Origin: Sphagnum magellanicum
Lineage: Eukaryota; Streptophyta; Sphagnopsida; Sphagnales; Sphagnaceae
Assembly (NCBI GenBank): GCA_021904315.1
Contig: CM038923.1
Location: 18,916,038-18,980,037, forward strand
Length of the DNA stretch: 64,000 nt
Direction: 5' to 3'
Positions 24,501 through 35,779 of the stretch are shown piece after piece. How positions within the stretch are numbered: the stretch's first letter is position 1; each line of letters begins with the position of its first letter. Both the position numbers and the translations under genes were made by a program. The notes below the pieces were generated by a model. It was given only the letters and a program-made list of their open reading frames with translations, was not told the origin of the DNA and did no database searches.

Positions 24501-25278
24501 TGACAACCAAAAAAAAAATAGAACCTAGGAAAGGGTTTGGAATTATGGGGATTAGTTTTTTATCAATCCCTTCTAGCACATAGGTAGACTATTAAACATA
24601 CTTCAAAATAACACTTGCAATATTCATCATTCACATGATTTCCAACATGACATTTTACATTATTTTGGGATAGGATCACCCACGCACCTAAAATCAAATC
24701 TTTATGTGAGAATTACACCCTAAGGGAATTCATCACACGTGTTTAAAGATTCTCCTTTATGGGGATCATTTGCCAAAGACTATAAAGTTTACACAATGGT
24801 AATCACAATAATCTCCACATGAATTTATTTCTTCAAGGATTTTTATTCACATATGATACTTTTACAAATCTTTTGATCCAACTAACATGAAATTAGTGAA
24901 TGTAAATTATGCCAAAAGCTCCAATCTCTACCCCTTATATATTTGAAGGAAAGAATACATGAATAGTCAACCACATTCATCTACATCTATTCCCCATGTA
25001 TAAAGTCAATCGTTGCATGCCACTTATAACATTTCATCTTTTTACAAATAGGTTTCACATTATTGGGAGGCTAAAATTCGGTCTAATCTACATACTTGAC
25101 CTCCCATTATTACTTATTCAAAATAGTTACCTAAATTATTCATAACCAACCTTTATGCCCCTAATAAAAAAAAATTCTTTGTAAAGCCCATGAGGCTCAT
25201 TATTTTATTCCCCATTTTTATCCATCCTATTACCCCGTACTATTATTTATAATTACTATTAATTATTTTGTTGTTATA
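24501..25278 (-). repeat. 5' LTR of the Ty3/gypsy element
   Basis: Direct-repeat partner of 15863-16622. Shared phrases include ttctagcacataggta, ttcacatgatttccaacatga and cccatgaggctcattattt. On the minus strand it precedes gag. No convincing tRNA primer-binding site was seen just inside 24501. Confidence 0.85.
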
Positions 25279-25734
25279 GTTTTTAACTAATCAACTCCTA
25301 AATAATCAAAAGGCGATTTATGTAATTTACTAGATTTGATGTTACAATTCACTTAAAAATATAATGTGCTATTTCCACAACAACTACTTTAACATTGTGA
25401 TAAATGTCATCGACTCATTGGACAAATTCAACAATGGGCCATTGTGATTGAAAATCGTCAAAACATAAACACAATAAACAAAACATGCATGTAGAAAAAA
25501 ACATCGTTCATTAAAAGGCCCTCTTTATTCATCCATTTTCTCCAAAACAAAAAATTGACTCACAAAAAGTAGGCTGGAAGTACCTTTACTTTTGTTACCC
25601 CGTCCATTATTATTCTAACATTTAGGTTACACTAGAGCTTTCCATTATATGTTTGCATATTTGCTTTTGTAGGTTATCTTTGGCTTTCCAGAAAACATCT
25701 AATGCACTACCTTGGAGTCTTACTGGAGTCTCTA

Positions 25735-27170
25735 ACAAAAAAATCTTGTTGTAGAATGTTGATGGTGCAAGCAGAGCTGCAAATCAACATGGTTGTCGAT
25801 CGAAAACTGATCCCATTTAGAGTTCATATGGTAGTCTTCCCATTTCCTACACAAGCCTGCATTTGCTTGGTTATCCTCTTGTCAAAGAGCTTGGTTGTTG
25901 AGTACAACGTTGCTTTCACCTTCATGAGCACAACTCCTAAACTAGACAACACCTGTCACAGGTTCGAGGGAAAAGACGAAAGATTCCAAGACCATCACAA
26001 CAACATTCGCCTTAATACTATTGATATGTAGCCTATGGAGTATGGGGTGTCGACCATTTTCAATTTTCAGATATTACAATGAGTAACAAACAACTTGCAA
26101 GATACATGTAAAACTGATGAAGGAACTAATGGATTCATCGACGTCCAATGGTACCAATTGTGATCCTTCTGCTCCTCCAAATACTAATCATAATTTCGAC
26201 CCTCCTTTATGCATCATCTCCAACATGTGGTTAGGCTGGACCCATGCATTTATGTCGACAACACTGATATGTTTGATTCAATTTGATCTTCCAATGCCTT
26301 GTGAAGATTATGCAACTCAAGTTGGAAAGAAAATAAAGATGGCGAGTAATTTTGGATTCTTTTATTACAAGCTTGCTTAAGCAGACAATATTAACTATTG
26401 TAGAAAGAAGAGGGTTTTTAGTCATGGCAAATTTTACTAGCCTCAAAGTTTTTTTCTTTGGAAATTTATGAATCAGTGGTTGTTGTTGTCAATTGTTTTG
26501 GCATCTTAATAAGAACAGTAAATTAACTCCACATACATGCACTTGGAATGCAGGATATAGCTCATGAATTCAAAGTGCCAACATACTATTTTTCTCCATC
26601 CTCGACACACTTTCTTTCATTGGTATTTGGACTCCCAAAATTGAATGCCTAATGCTGCATTCTTGCACAATTCGATGGAAAGCCATAAACAATTCCTAGT
26701 TTTCCTCCAATTGTGCCCTTTGATTTGCCTAGGCTTTTGCTAGGAGATAAAAAACAACCAAAAATCTTGTTTTATCATGGGGAGTGGTATTGAAATTCTT
26801 GTTAATAATGTGTTTGAGCTGGAATCTAACATCATCAAAGGTTTACAAGATATGCATCCTAGCAACTACAAAGGAAACCAAGTGAATGAGTTCCACCATC
26901 ACTATACTAGGTTCATCAATAGTAGAAGATGGACTTGAAATGCAAAAGGACATAGCTGACAATTTTAAACAACGCCAAGTCTTATCTTTCTCATATCCCT
27001 ACACACTTCAATTCACTTTTTTTTACACTCCCAGAATTTATGGATTATGTCAAGGGCTTCATCCTTATAAGGTCGAATGGAAGGTTCTGCACCATTCCAG
27101 GTTTTCTTCCAATTACATGCACCTTTAGATTTGGTTTTGTCTATGTTTTTTAGCAAGGAAACAATATAGA
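25735..27170 (+). pseudogene. UDP-glycosyltransferase (family 1) N-terminal pseudogene with internal duplication
   Basis: Plant family 1 UGTs glycosylate small molecules. Plus-strand pieces match the UGT N-terminal half: HMVVFPFPTQ near 25825 (family consensus HVVVFPFPAQGH; the catalytic His position is altered), STTPKLDN near 25938, CIISNMWLGWTH near 26210, AHEFKVPTYYFSPSS near 26552, IPSFPPIVPFDLPRLL near 26690 and GSGIEILVNNVFELES near 26780. Frames differ and stops interrupt. A second diverged copy of the 26594-26760 segment follows at about 26998-27170. No PSPG box (sugar-donor motif) was found downstream. Broken and truncated; almost certainly non-functional. Confidence 0.82.
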
Positions 27171-27179
27171 GTTGAAAAT

Positions 27180-28030
27180 TTCATCTTTGAATGGGATTGT
27201 TTTTAAGTAGTTGCTAGAGTGCTTGTAAATTAGTGTATATAAGTTGCAACATATTATGTCATCAAAGGTTTTTTTTGTGAATATCAAATTATTAACATGA
27301 ACAAATATGAATTGAATCAAATATGTTGCATGGCCCAAGGCCAACAAATGATAATGCATAACCAAGTTTTGAATTTGGTTTTTGAAATTGTTGTTACATC
27401 GAGAAATTATGAATCCACTTGAATGTTATTTATGAATTGTCATTGTTGCAAAGTGCCAACAAATGTATTATCAAAACTCGAATCAACGAGGCCTTTTGCA
27501 GAGTTGTAGTTCATGGTCTTTAGCAAAGGGCACGTTATTGTGAATTGATATTGAAATCTCAACTTTTAATATGGTAAGGTAGCTTGTTGATTTTAATTCC
27601 ACATTACATGTTTGGGGATTTAGGGTTACATGTGGGACTTTATATCATAACGTTGTCCAAATCACCACATGCCATTGTTCCATTCCAAAGTCAAGGTTCA
27701 TTTTGTCGTATTGTTAATGTGGAATCATATAGGTACTCTAATCAAATCTCGCATTTCATATAGAAACACCATTTAGTTCATTCCTTTGTAGGAATGTATG
27801 CAAAATATCCTTGATTCACATTAAGTTTTAGAAATCTCATAAGGTTTTAATTAGCCTATATGGAACACCATCAATAAGTAACTTTCCATTTTCATGTTTG
27901 GATCAAGGTGCAAACAAGATAAAAGAAGTTGAGAACACCTCTTGAGCTAGTTTATTCATTTATTATATTCTTGAACTAGTTACTCAAGATTGAGTGAACA
28001 ATGTTTAGACCAAGGTTGCTAAAAGGGCCT
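27180..28030. other. Non-coding, no recognised feature
   Basis: AT-rich DNA with short ORFs only. I saw no continuation of the glycosyltransferase pseudogene. Confidence 0.55.
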
Positions 28031-28036
28031 TGAGTG

Positions 28037-28224
28037 AACTAACACCCAAGTTGGTACCATGGTAAAAATTTCAAAATCCATTTAAATTATTTTAAAATAT
28101 TACAAATTTCCCATGCTTAGACTAAATCAGGGTCTTTAAGTTCAAATCTAACATTTTTTGAACTTAATATGACCACTAATAGGTCTCACTCAAAAAGGTC
28201 AAGGTACCCAAGTGGGCGTTAGTT
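28037..28224. repeat. Possible foldback (MITE-like) element
   Basis: The 22-bp segment 28037-28058 and the reverse complement of 28203-28224 agree at most positions (AACTAACACCCA... versus AACTAACGCCCA...). They enclose about 144 bp of AT-rich DNA. No clear target-site duplication or transposase is visible. Confidence 0.45.
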
Positions 28225-29017
28225 CAACATGGTTGTTAGAAAGGATGGTCCTTTGTAGTCCTAAAATTCCATTTTTTACCCATTGCATCAAGATTTAGCC
28301 TTGAATTTACATTGTGGCTAACACTCCTTGTGCTTTTAGTGTTGTCCCCAATATCTTTGTCATTATCCCTAGTGTTCCCATGGTTGACTTTAACATCCTC
28401 ATCTTTTTTTGGCATAATGTTTTCTCCCTAACATTCCCAATGGCCCCTGGCATACCTTCTTGTTACTCCCAATGCCATGTTTCTCCTAGGAATTTTTGTT
28501 TCTAGCTAAAGTGGTAATCATGCATTAAAAGATGTAAAAAAAGTGACAATCATCCCTTGGAAGGTTTAGCCAAATGTGGCTAGGAACAAGAAATAAAGTA
28601 AAAACCTTTAATCATCCTTCTATATGTTTGGCTACACATTGAAAATCAAATATATGTATTTGACAATTTTTACTTTTGTTTTGCTCATGTCTAGCAAATA
28701 GAAAACCTCAAAATCACTACTTTTCAATTTTTTGTTTTAATTTTTTCTTTTTGGTGAAATTTTGCCAATAAAATAGCATTGGCCCAATGTCCTCCATGCC
28801 CCATCATTGTTCCCAACAGGTTTATTTTTTGAAAAACTTAGAGGTCCCTTGTGGCCCCCAACATCACTTGACATCATCTAAGCATCCATTATAATTTATC
28901 ATCACCTGAAAATCCCTGGTGCCATTCCTTGTGGTTTGTTTTTGCCCAATTTCACCCAATGTCCTAATGTCCTAATGTCCTACCTGATTCTACTTAATTT
29001 TGGCATCGCTTAACATT

Positions 29018-29291
29018 CCCAGTATTGTTTGACATCCTCTCAACACTTCCAATGCTCTCCCCAACATTTATGGTTCTGCCCAATATCCTCTTAGCATTGT
29101 TTGAAGCTTTCAACCTTATCCTCAATACTCCCCAACATTTGTGATGCTGCCCAATATTGTCTTGACATTGTTTGGAACTGTTGACCCTATACTCAAGGCT
29201 CCCCAACAATTGTGGTGTTGCCCAATATCCTTTTAGTATTGTTTGAAATTCTCAACTAATGTTGAGCAATTTTCATGGGGTGATCTGCTTC
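29018..29291. repeat. 71-bp minisatellite, nearly four copies
   Basis: The marker cccaatat recurs at 29079, 29150 and 29221, exactly 71 bp apart. A first, slightly shorter unit starts at 29018. Units carry cattgtttg.a and ctccccaaca in the same order. Looser relatives of the same phrases extend back to about 28320. Confidence 0.88.
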
Positions 29292-29711
29292 TCACTCATA
29301 TGAGATACATGACAACCTGAATCTAATTTCCAAGGTTTGGGAGGGAAAATGGGTAGGTTGGAACTAGGTTTAGAGTTAGAAGTTGTAGGGTTTAAGGTTT
29401 AAGGCAGTAGCTCCACTATGGGATACCACAAATGAAAAGGGATATACAATTTAGGAGGGTGTGTAAAGTAGCCAACTTACCCCATGTTGAAAAAGATTAC
29501 AAGTAATCATGAAAATGTTTTAATGTATTGAAAGTATAAAAATTATTATGTATAACAATTAACATGACTATAATTTTTCATTCTGTATTTTAAATGTAAA
29601 AAACACCATCTTCAAATTAAATTTTTTAAAAATGTTTTTCCTTGCACAAAATGTTCAATCTTACAAAATGACCTACATATAGATCAAATATTGATTTTTT
29701 TAAACTTCAAA

Positions 29712-32700
29712 TTAATGGGGATCTTTCCACAACGTAGTGTCAAAGCTTCTCCATATTGAGGAGTTTTCACAATTTCTCCTACAAGAGTCTTCAAGTGTTT
29801 CCTCACAGTTTACCACAATTAATTTTCTCAAGCTGGTCAGCTTCTCCAAAGAGAGAGGCAAGGTTTCAAGAGAGTAACAACAGTTAAATCCTAATGTTCC
29901 CAGCTTAGGCAGAGCACCTTCATCCACTTCTGGAAATTCCACAAGGCTATCACATGATATTCGAAACCATATAAGAGCTGGAAAAGCATCACAACATGTG
30001 AAGGACCTTGGAAGATATTCCAGACTGTGCAAGTACCATAAATGAAGTTCTTGAAGTTGTTTTAAAGAATATGCCATCTCAGCTGGCAGGGTTTTGACGT
30101 TCCTAACCCCTAACTCTAAAATCTTTAGTTTTGTAAGTGCACATATGTTATGAGGTAGTCCCACCAGTCGATCTATTTTTCCATAAATGTTAAGATCTGT
30201 GAGAACACCCAACCCACATATATCTTCCATTGAAGCTCCGACAGTTGGATAGACATGACACAACGATTCTGCTCTTGCCATGCCTGATGCTGTCTGTTCA
30301 GCCCATGTCAAGTTGTCACACTCTATTGTGTTTAATCCTTGCAATGATGTGAGGCCAACCACTCCAGAAGGGAGACACTTCAAACTGCTGCACTCAAATA
30401 GATTCAGGTGTTTCAACACATGTAGTTTCCTTACTGTGTCTGGTAAATACTCTAGATTCTTACAAGAAGAGAGGTCAAGTAAAACCAAATCCTTAAGATC
30501 ACCAAGTTCCGTAGGTAGATACCAAAACTCTCCTCCACTTAGATCCAGAACCCTTAGTTTTTGAAAGCTCCTCAGGAAACTTGCTGGTAAAGAGACTATT
30601 GGATTCCCACCAAGTAGTAGAGACAGCAATTCAGGTGCACAAAACTTCGTAGGGAGTCTCTGCAACTTGTTCCTTCGCAATGATAGTCTCCGCGCTTTCA
30701 ATATTGCTTCCCACTCTTGCGGGAATTCTTCCAAATTTTGACCTGCCCGATAAAGATAAAGCTGTTTTGCAGGGGGTGTGCCACTATCATGTTCGAGTAT
30801 GTAGAAAGCCAGATCTCTTATCACATCATGTAACTTGAACTGTTGAGATGTCCTACCATCTAAGATCCCGAAAATGCATGATGACTCAATGAATGATCGC
30901 CTCGACAACATACTCAACAAGGAAAATGCATCCGCTCTAGGATCATCTCCACCATATCCAGGAACCAACCCTTCCCCTATCCAACCCCACAAAATCTCAT
31001 CAAAGGACATCTCCCAGTCTTCAGGAAATGCTGCAAAGTAAAGAAAACAATCCTTCAAGCGCCAATCATCCTCAGATAGGAGATCATAGCCAAGCTTCAA
31101 ACGCTCATACAACTCCTCTTCAACACTCCTCTCTTGCAGGCGTGATTCCCTTAGCTTCTTCAGTAATGGCTCCCATTCAAGTTCAGGTGAGGTCTTTCCA
31201 AACATTGCTCTGCCTATAACCTTCAAAGCTAATGGAAGACCTTGGCACTCTTTAGCCATGGACTGTGCCAATGCCTCTAATTCACATGGAACATTGGATG
31301 GTGGTCTGAATGCATACACACAAAACAGGCTCCAACTATCCTCCTCTGAAAGAGGAGTAATATGCTCTTGGCTTATGTGTGGACTTGCTCTTTCCAATAA
31401 AGACAGGTTTCTAGTAGTTAACAATGTGACACTTCCTTTTCCCTTGGCTAAGTCAAGTGAATCAAATACTTTGTCTTGCCAAACATCATCCAAAACCAGG
31501 AACACTCTTCTCTGTCTAAACTGATTGTATAATTCAAGCTTGTAATCCTCTGGGTTCGCAGTCTTCTCTGGTCCGAAACCCAGTTTTGCACTGAGGGTCT
31601 GATATAGAGCCATTATGTCAGGAGTTTGCCCCACAGTGCACCAGATGAACTTGGCTCCATGAAAATGGCCATGTACCTTTGGGCTCCCATACACTCTTTG
31701 AAGAAGAAGAGTTTTCCCAACTCCACCCATGCCCCATACTCCCACATATTGAGGAGCTGCATCACTTCCTTCTGAGGTCAACAATGTTTCTACCCTCTTC
31801 ACATAGCTCTCCAGACCAAACATTGGTGGCAAGTCATGATTCTCTTGTAAAGGTTGATCACATTCTCTTGCCACCTTCAGATTCAACATACACTATCAAA
31901 GGGTTAGTCCATTTGTTGCTTATAGAAAAAATTTCAATACATCATCACTGACTTACCAGGAAATATCAGTATAGAGTATTCACCTTATCAGGTGAATACT
32001 CTATACCACGAAATTTGCATGGGGCAATCACTCTACACATTCAAAATTCATCAAAATCTAAAGCATTCTTGCTTACCTCCTAACAGAAAAATTCTATTGT
32101 ATTTTATGTAGTAGCTAATGCTTCCATGTTATTGAAATATTGAACTAACTAGGTCATTGAAACTCACCTTCCCACAAGTAATGATAAATTGTAGAAGCAA
32201 GGTGTAGCTGGGATGTTCTTTACTTGGGGGCTTGCACACCTCCATGTGATCAGCATCCTCAACCTTGTAACAATTATCTCGTGCTGATCGTTGTGCCGAG
32301 CTAAAAGCCACCAAAATTGCCTAGTCCAATCATAGAACCCAAATTGCACATGTCAGTGCCAAACAACATCAATCATCACAAGTGTTTGGCTGCAAACAAT
32401 CCATTTCATCCAACACATACGTACCGATTGTTCCATTGGCCTGCCCTCACAAAAACCATATATACTGATTTCATTTTCCTCAATAATGCGATCAAAATCC
32501 CCCGATAACTGTTCCATATCTCGTTGCTCAGGCTTAATATTATCCATTATTCCAGGATGATATTTGATGCTTGACAACTTGTTCACATATTCAGCAAGAT
32601 TCCTTGATCCACCATGTGGAACAGCGTAGAAGGTCACCCCCCTCACATTACTCAAAAACATTTTCGCACACTGCACTGTAGCTTTGGACCATGAATCCAT

Positions 32701-33622
32701 AGCATTTTCGATGGCTAATCTCCTCTTCAATTCTACAACCAAGCTCTTCAACACCAACCCTCCAAAACTATGGCCTATTAACACAATAGGATGATGCCAT
32801 CCATACCTGCACAAAATACATTCATTTGCTATACTCATTTGTCAAGAAATATTTAATTGACTTCTACATTTCATAGTAGTTAAGTCTATATTTATGTGTG
32901 ACTGAAATATATCTTGGGAGTGCACATGTCTGACATTATACAAAAAAACCATTCCACACTCCTGCACTGCAGCTCTCCTCATGGCATTCTCAGAATTTAG
33001 AAAGTCAAAAGCCCTTTCCACTTTCAAAACCAAGCATTTAAACACCAATCTTAGAAAACAATGTCTTTTTACAAATAAGGATGATTCCACTGAACGTGCA
33101 CAATACATTACTGTGCTATGTTAATTTTTCAGGAAGCATTGCAACACCATCTATAATTGGGTGATATAGTCTCACTGATAAGCATACAGATTTTCTATGC
33201 AATTGAGAGATGACCAAATGGTTGGGTTACAAATCTCAGATCTGAAAATCTTAGTTGGTTGATATATTTGGGAGTGAAACCACTATATTTGCCCAAGCAT
33301 GCCATTTTGACAATGAAAGAAAGGTGACTTTGTACCTAGGACTCATGAGATTCTGGAATAGGTTATGTGCAATCTCTGATACATGATCATATACATGTGC
33401 ATTGTATGATACGGAGAAAATGCGCACAGCTTCCCCCAAATCAAACGGCAGCCATTCTTGAGGCCAACATACATTATCATAACCTCGTTGTGTCCATGTG
33501 CTACTCCAGGCGTCACTAGTGTCATTTGCAGTTAATTGGAGCCCATGGAACAACAGCACATCCAATTCAGTCCTTTCCTTGCCTACAGAAAGCGGCCATA
33601 GCTGATGCACTGGGCTATCACT
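29712..33622 (-). CDS. Alpha/beta-hydrolase-NB-ARC-LRR immune-receptor-type protein (HNL class)
   Basis: NLRs are intracellular nucleotide-switch immune receptors. Exons on the minus strand join in phase: 33336-33622, 32425-32806, 32168-32320 and 29712-31874, about 990 codons, with standard AG/GT borders. The first three encode a SERAC1/PGAP1-like hydrolase fold: LDVLLFHGLQ (oxyanion loop), nucleophile elbow VLIGHSFGGL with Ser at 32767-32769, FYAVPHGGS, and candidate catalytic His in EDADHMEVCKPPSKEHPSY (32246-32248). The large exon encodes NB-ARC motifs, numbered from its first Met at 31889: P-loop GMGGVGKT 53-60, Walker B LVLDDVW 131-137, RNBS-B LLTTRN 156-161, GLPLAL 217-222, RNBS-D CFLYFAAFPED 281-291 and an LHD at the MHD site 353-355. 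Leucine-rich repeats run from about 390 to 700. There is no TIR, coiled-coil or kinase domain. Reading frames are open. The initiator exon is unresolved and lies upstream of 33622. Hydrolase-NLRs are known from bryophytes. Confidence 0.9.
31969..32006. repeat. Perfect 17-bp inverted repeat with 4-bp loop, in an intron of the hydrolase-NLR gene
   Basis: GTATAGAGTATTCACCT (31969-31985) is the exact reverse complement of AGGTGAATACTCTATAC (31990-32006), separated by TATC. It lies in the intron between the third hydrolase exon (ends at 32168) and the NB-ARC exon. It could be a small foldback element or cruciform. It looks too short for a canonical miRNA precursor. Confidence 0.95.
32929..33095 (-). 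pseudogene. Decayed duplicate of the hydrolase nucleophile exon, inside an intron
   Basis: Between the 33336-33622 and 32425-32806 exons, the minus strand encodes LRLVFKCLVLKVERA, ENAMRRAAVQECGMVFL and YNVRHV. These align with GGLVLKSLVVELKRR, ENAMDSWSKATVQCAKMFL and SNVRGV of the neighbouring exon. Upstream, VESSLFVKRHCF aligns with the HHPIVLIGHSF elbow, so the nucleophile Ser is Cys here and the following Gly pair is lost. The similarity ends after about 55 codons, and no matching 3' part or donor was found. It looks like a dead tandem exon copy. Confidence 0.8.
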
Positions 33623-34681
33623 CTGCCACCAAAACTCCACATTCAAAAAATTGTGCAATAACCAAAATCCAAATCACAGCACAAGTAGGCATCTGAAATT
33701 GCTGAGAGGACAGGCCACCAATTGATTTATGAACACAACATAATGGGCAAATCAAACCAAAATGCTTGGAAATAATTTAGTACCACAGACTGGACCAATC
33801 TGCAAGGTGAAAGGAACTCACAGAGCTAGCGTCCATGATGATCAAGATGGCTTATTGTAGTCATATATGAGTGCATGATATGGTAACACTCATAGATAGC
33901 ATGTGCCTTGGTAGCATCATTAACTGGTAAATTGTCATTCAGCTTTACTTTTAAGAGCTGAGAATATTCCAAAAATCCTCAATGCTTGTATAAGTGGCTC
34001 CTGTAACATATAAGAGGGGGGGCGTTGCTCTCAAGAACTAATGGCTTTTCATTCTTCATTGAGTTGATAAGTGAAAAACAACATGTTGGGAGCTGCCATA
34101 CAAATGGCGGTGTTGCTCAAGCATCCATTTTCCTCTCTTTCACAAGAGGAAATTATCCCTGCTAAACTTGTGCAGTTCCAAATATCATATCCTGTTGCAC
34201 ATTGTCAAACTCTTCTCTCAACTCCCAATCAAACAATAGAGAGTCAATTTGAAGCCTCTGCGACCTAGGCACAGATACATATACAGTACCACTCTAAAAG
34301 TCAGACTATACATTATTTGGAAAAACCCTGAAGGGTAAGAAAACAATATATAATATTTTGTTCACCTGATTTTTAGCCCTTGAGTGATTGGATCTGCTGA
34401 CATGATTAGTAGACATTTGTTGACTCTTAAACAAAGAATTACTAATATGTGATCAATAGTTCACAAATCATTAGGCCCTAAGCAAGAGATGTTCAGCCAT
34501 AAACACATAAACAAACAGAGTCCAGCACCCCAAAATGTTGCATCATCAAAAACAATATCTGAAGCTCCTGCGTCTGGAAGTACCCTAAGAAGGAATAGCC
34601 ATCAACAGATGACACGCTGAAAACTTTCCTTTGAATTTGGACAACATAATCTCTTCAGAAAGAAACTTATATGCTTAGTAC

Positions 34682-34813
34682 CTCAAAAATTTGGCGCATA
34701 GAGGGAGGTTTAATCCTGCTGATGCAAAGGCAGTTTGTAGAAGACAAGCCTTCAAATAATTCAAGGTCCTTGACCAACAACAGGTAGGACTCCCTCCTTC
34801 TGGAATGCGATTT
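34682..34813 (-). other. Candidate upstream exon of the hydrolase-NLR gene
   Basis: Forty-four codons lie between an AG acceptor (…gttgcag before 34813) and a GT donor (gtacta after 34682), phase 0 at both ends. They read LLLVKDLELFEGLSSTNCLC and ISRIKPPSMRQIFE. The segment looks coding rather than random and lies about 1.1 kb 5' of the first recognised hydrolase exon on the same strand. I do not recognise a domain. Another in-frame stretch near 34090-34200 (IISSCEREENGCLSNTAICM) might also be an exon but its phase was not reconciled. Confidence 0.4.
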
Positions 34814-34979
34814 CTGCAACTCTCAAAACTAAAAATTCAAGTGTCATTGGAAAGCAATTTACTGAACTGATACGCCAGATTCCAAGTGTTCAGCACACAA
34901 TCAATGCACAACCAACAAGTAAACATGGCAGTAGGAGTCCATCTAGTACAACATCACAAATTGTGACTTTGTAGATGCC

Positions 34980-35770
34980 CTAGGAAATAAAATTGCTTGC
35001 AAGCTGGTCGCATACCAGGAGATGGTCATCGGCTGCGAGAGTGGAGACTCCAGAGTAGTCAGAGTCGAAAACTACTAGCAAACCCTCAAACCGCCGAGGG
35101 TTGAGAACTATCGACGCTAGAGTACAGCACTCACTTCTCATGGGAGACAGGAAAACCATCCAAATTAGCAATATAGCAACCGTGTGCTTTTCCGTGGCTG
35201 TTCTCCTTGCAGAAACGACACAAGACCAAGACACACATGACTGATCTTCTGTACTCTCCACACTACATTGGACAGTACAGTTCAGTGAAGCTGCATGAAG
35301 CTCGAACACTGGTTCTATTATAGCAGACGTAAACAGCAAGGAGCATTCCAAACCCTTGCGATGACCTGATTTCACAATGGCAGGCCACACAATCTTCAGG
35401 GCTCTTCAATAGATGATGGAAATGCTTCCTACCGACATGCTAGACAGCTCAGCGGATGGTACTCGATGTATGAAGCAAGCTCGCACGCGGCAAGTAGTAT
35501 TCGAACCTGCTCCAGTAACCTGATCTCGCAATGGCAAGCTATACAATTCCGTTAAGCGTGGCTCAATCTTAGAGGCCAGCCAAGAGCTGTAAGAAAGCAT
35601 AGTAAGTAGTACTGGGGTGAGCAGAGAAGATGAAGGGGCGAAATTCTCCTCCTGGCCTTCTTCTAGAGCGCTTTCAAAAATATGTGCAAAAGAGGAGCCA
35701 ATGCATTTTTCCAAATCATTAGAAAACAAAGCATGAACCACTACCTCATGTTTTCTGAAAGGCTGCAATT
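34980..35770 (-). other. Less AT-rich segment with two minus-strand ORFs, possible 5' end of the hydrolase-NLR gene
   Basis: Two consecutive minus-strand ORFs (120 and 136 codons, 35406-35768 and 34980-35390) lie in DNA clearly less AT-rich than its surroundings, upstream of the hydrolase-NLR. Neither shows a recognised domain. A donor-like CTCCTG|gtatgc occurs near 35020. They may be leader exons, promoter DNA or noise. Confidence 0.3.
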
Positions 35771-35779
35771 GTATTGACT

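Larger units (their letters stand above)
15863..25278 (-). mobile_element. Old Ty3/gypsy LTR retrotransposon, minus orientation, with internal AT-rich insertion
   Basis: Two alignable LTR-like direct repeats (15863-16622 and 24501-25278) flank decayed coding remnants. Read on the minus strand these run gag, protease, reverse transcriptase, RNase H, integrase, the Ty3/gypsy order. All parts carry stops and frameshifts, so the element is dead. LTR boundaries are placed by alignment and TG/CA-like ends. The right LTR reads TATAAC where the left reads TGTAAC. No matching target-site duplication was found (ctaga on the left, gttt on the right), consistent with age or rearrangement. About 3 kb of non-coding DNA separates RNase H from integrase. 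Confidence 0.88.

Noticed and set aside
15858..25283. Target-site duplication around the large Ty3/gypsy element
   Set aside because: Flanking pentamers do not match for the best LTR boundaries, so none is claimed.
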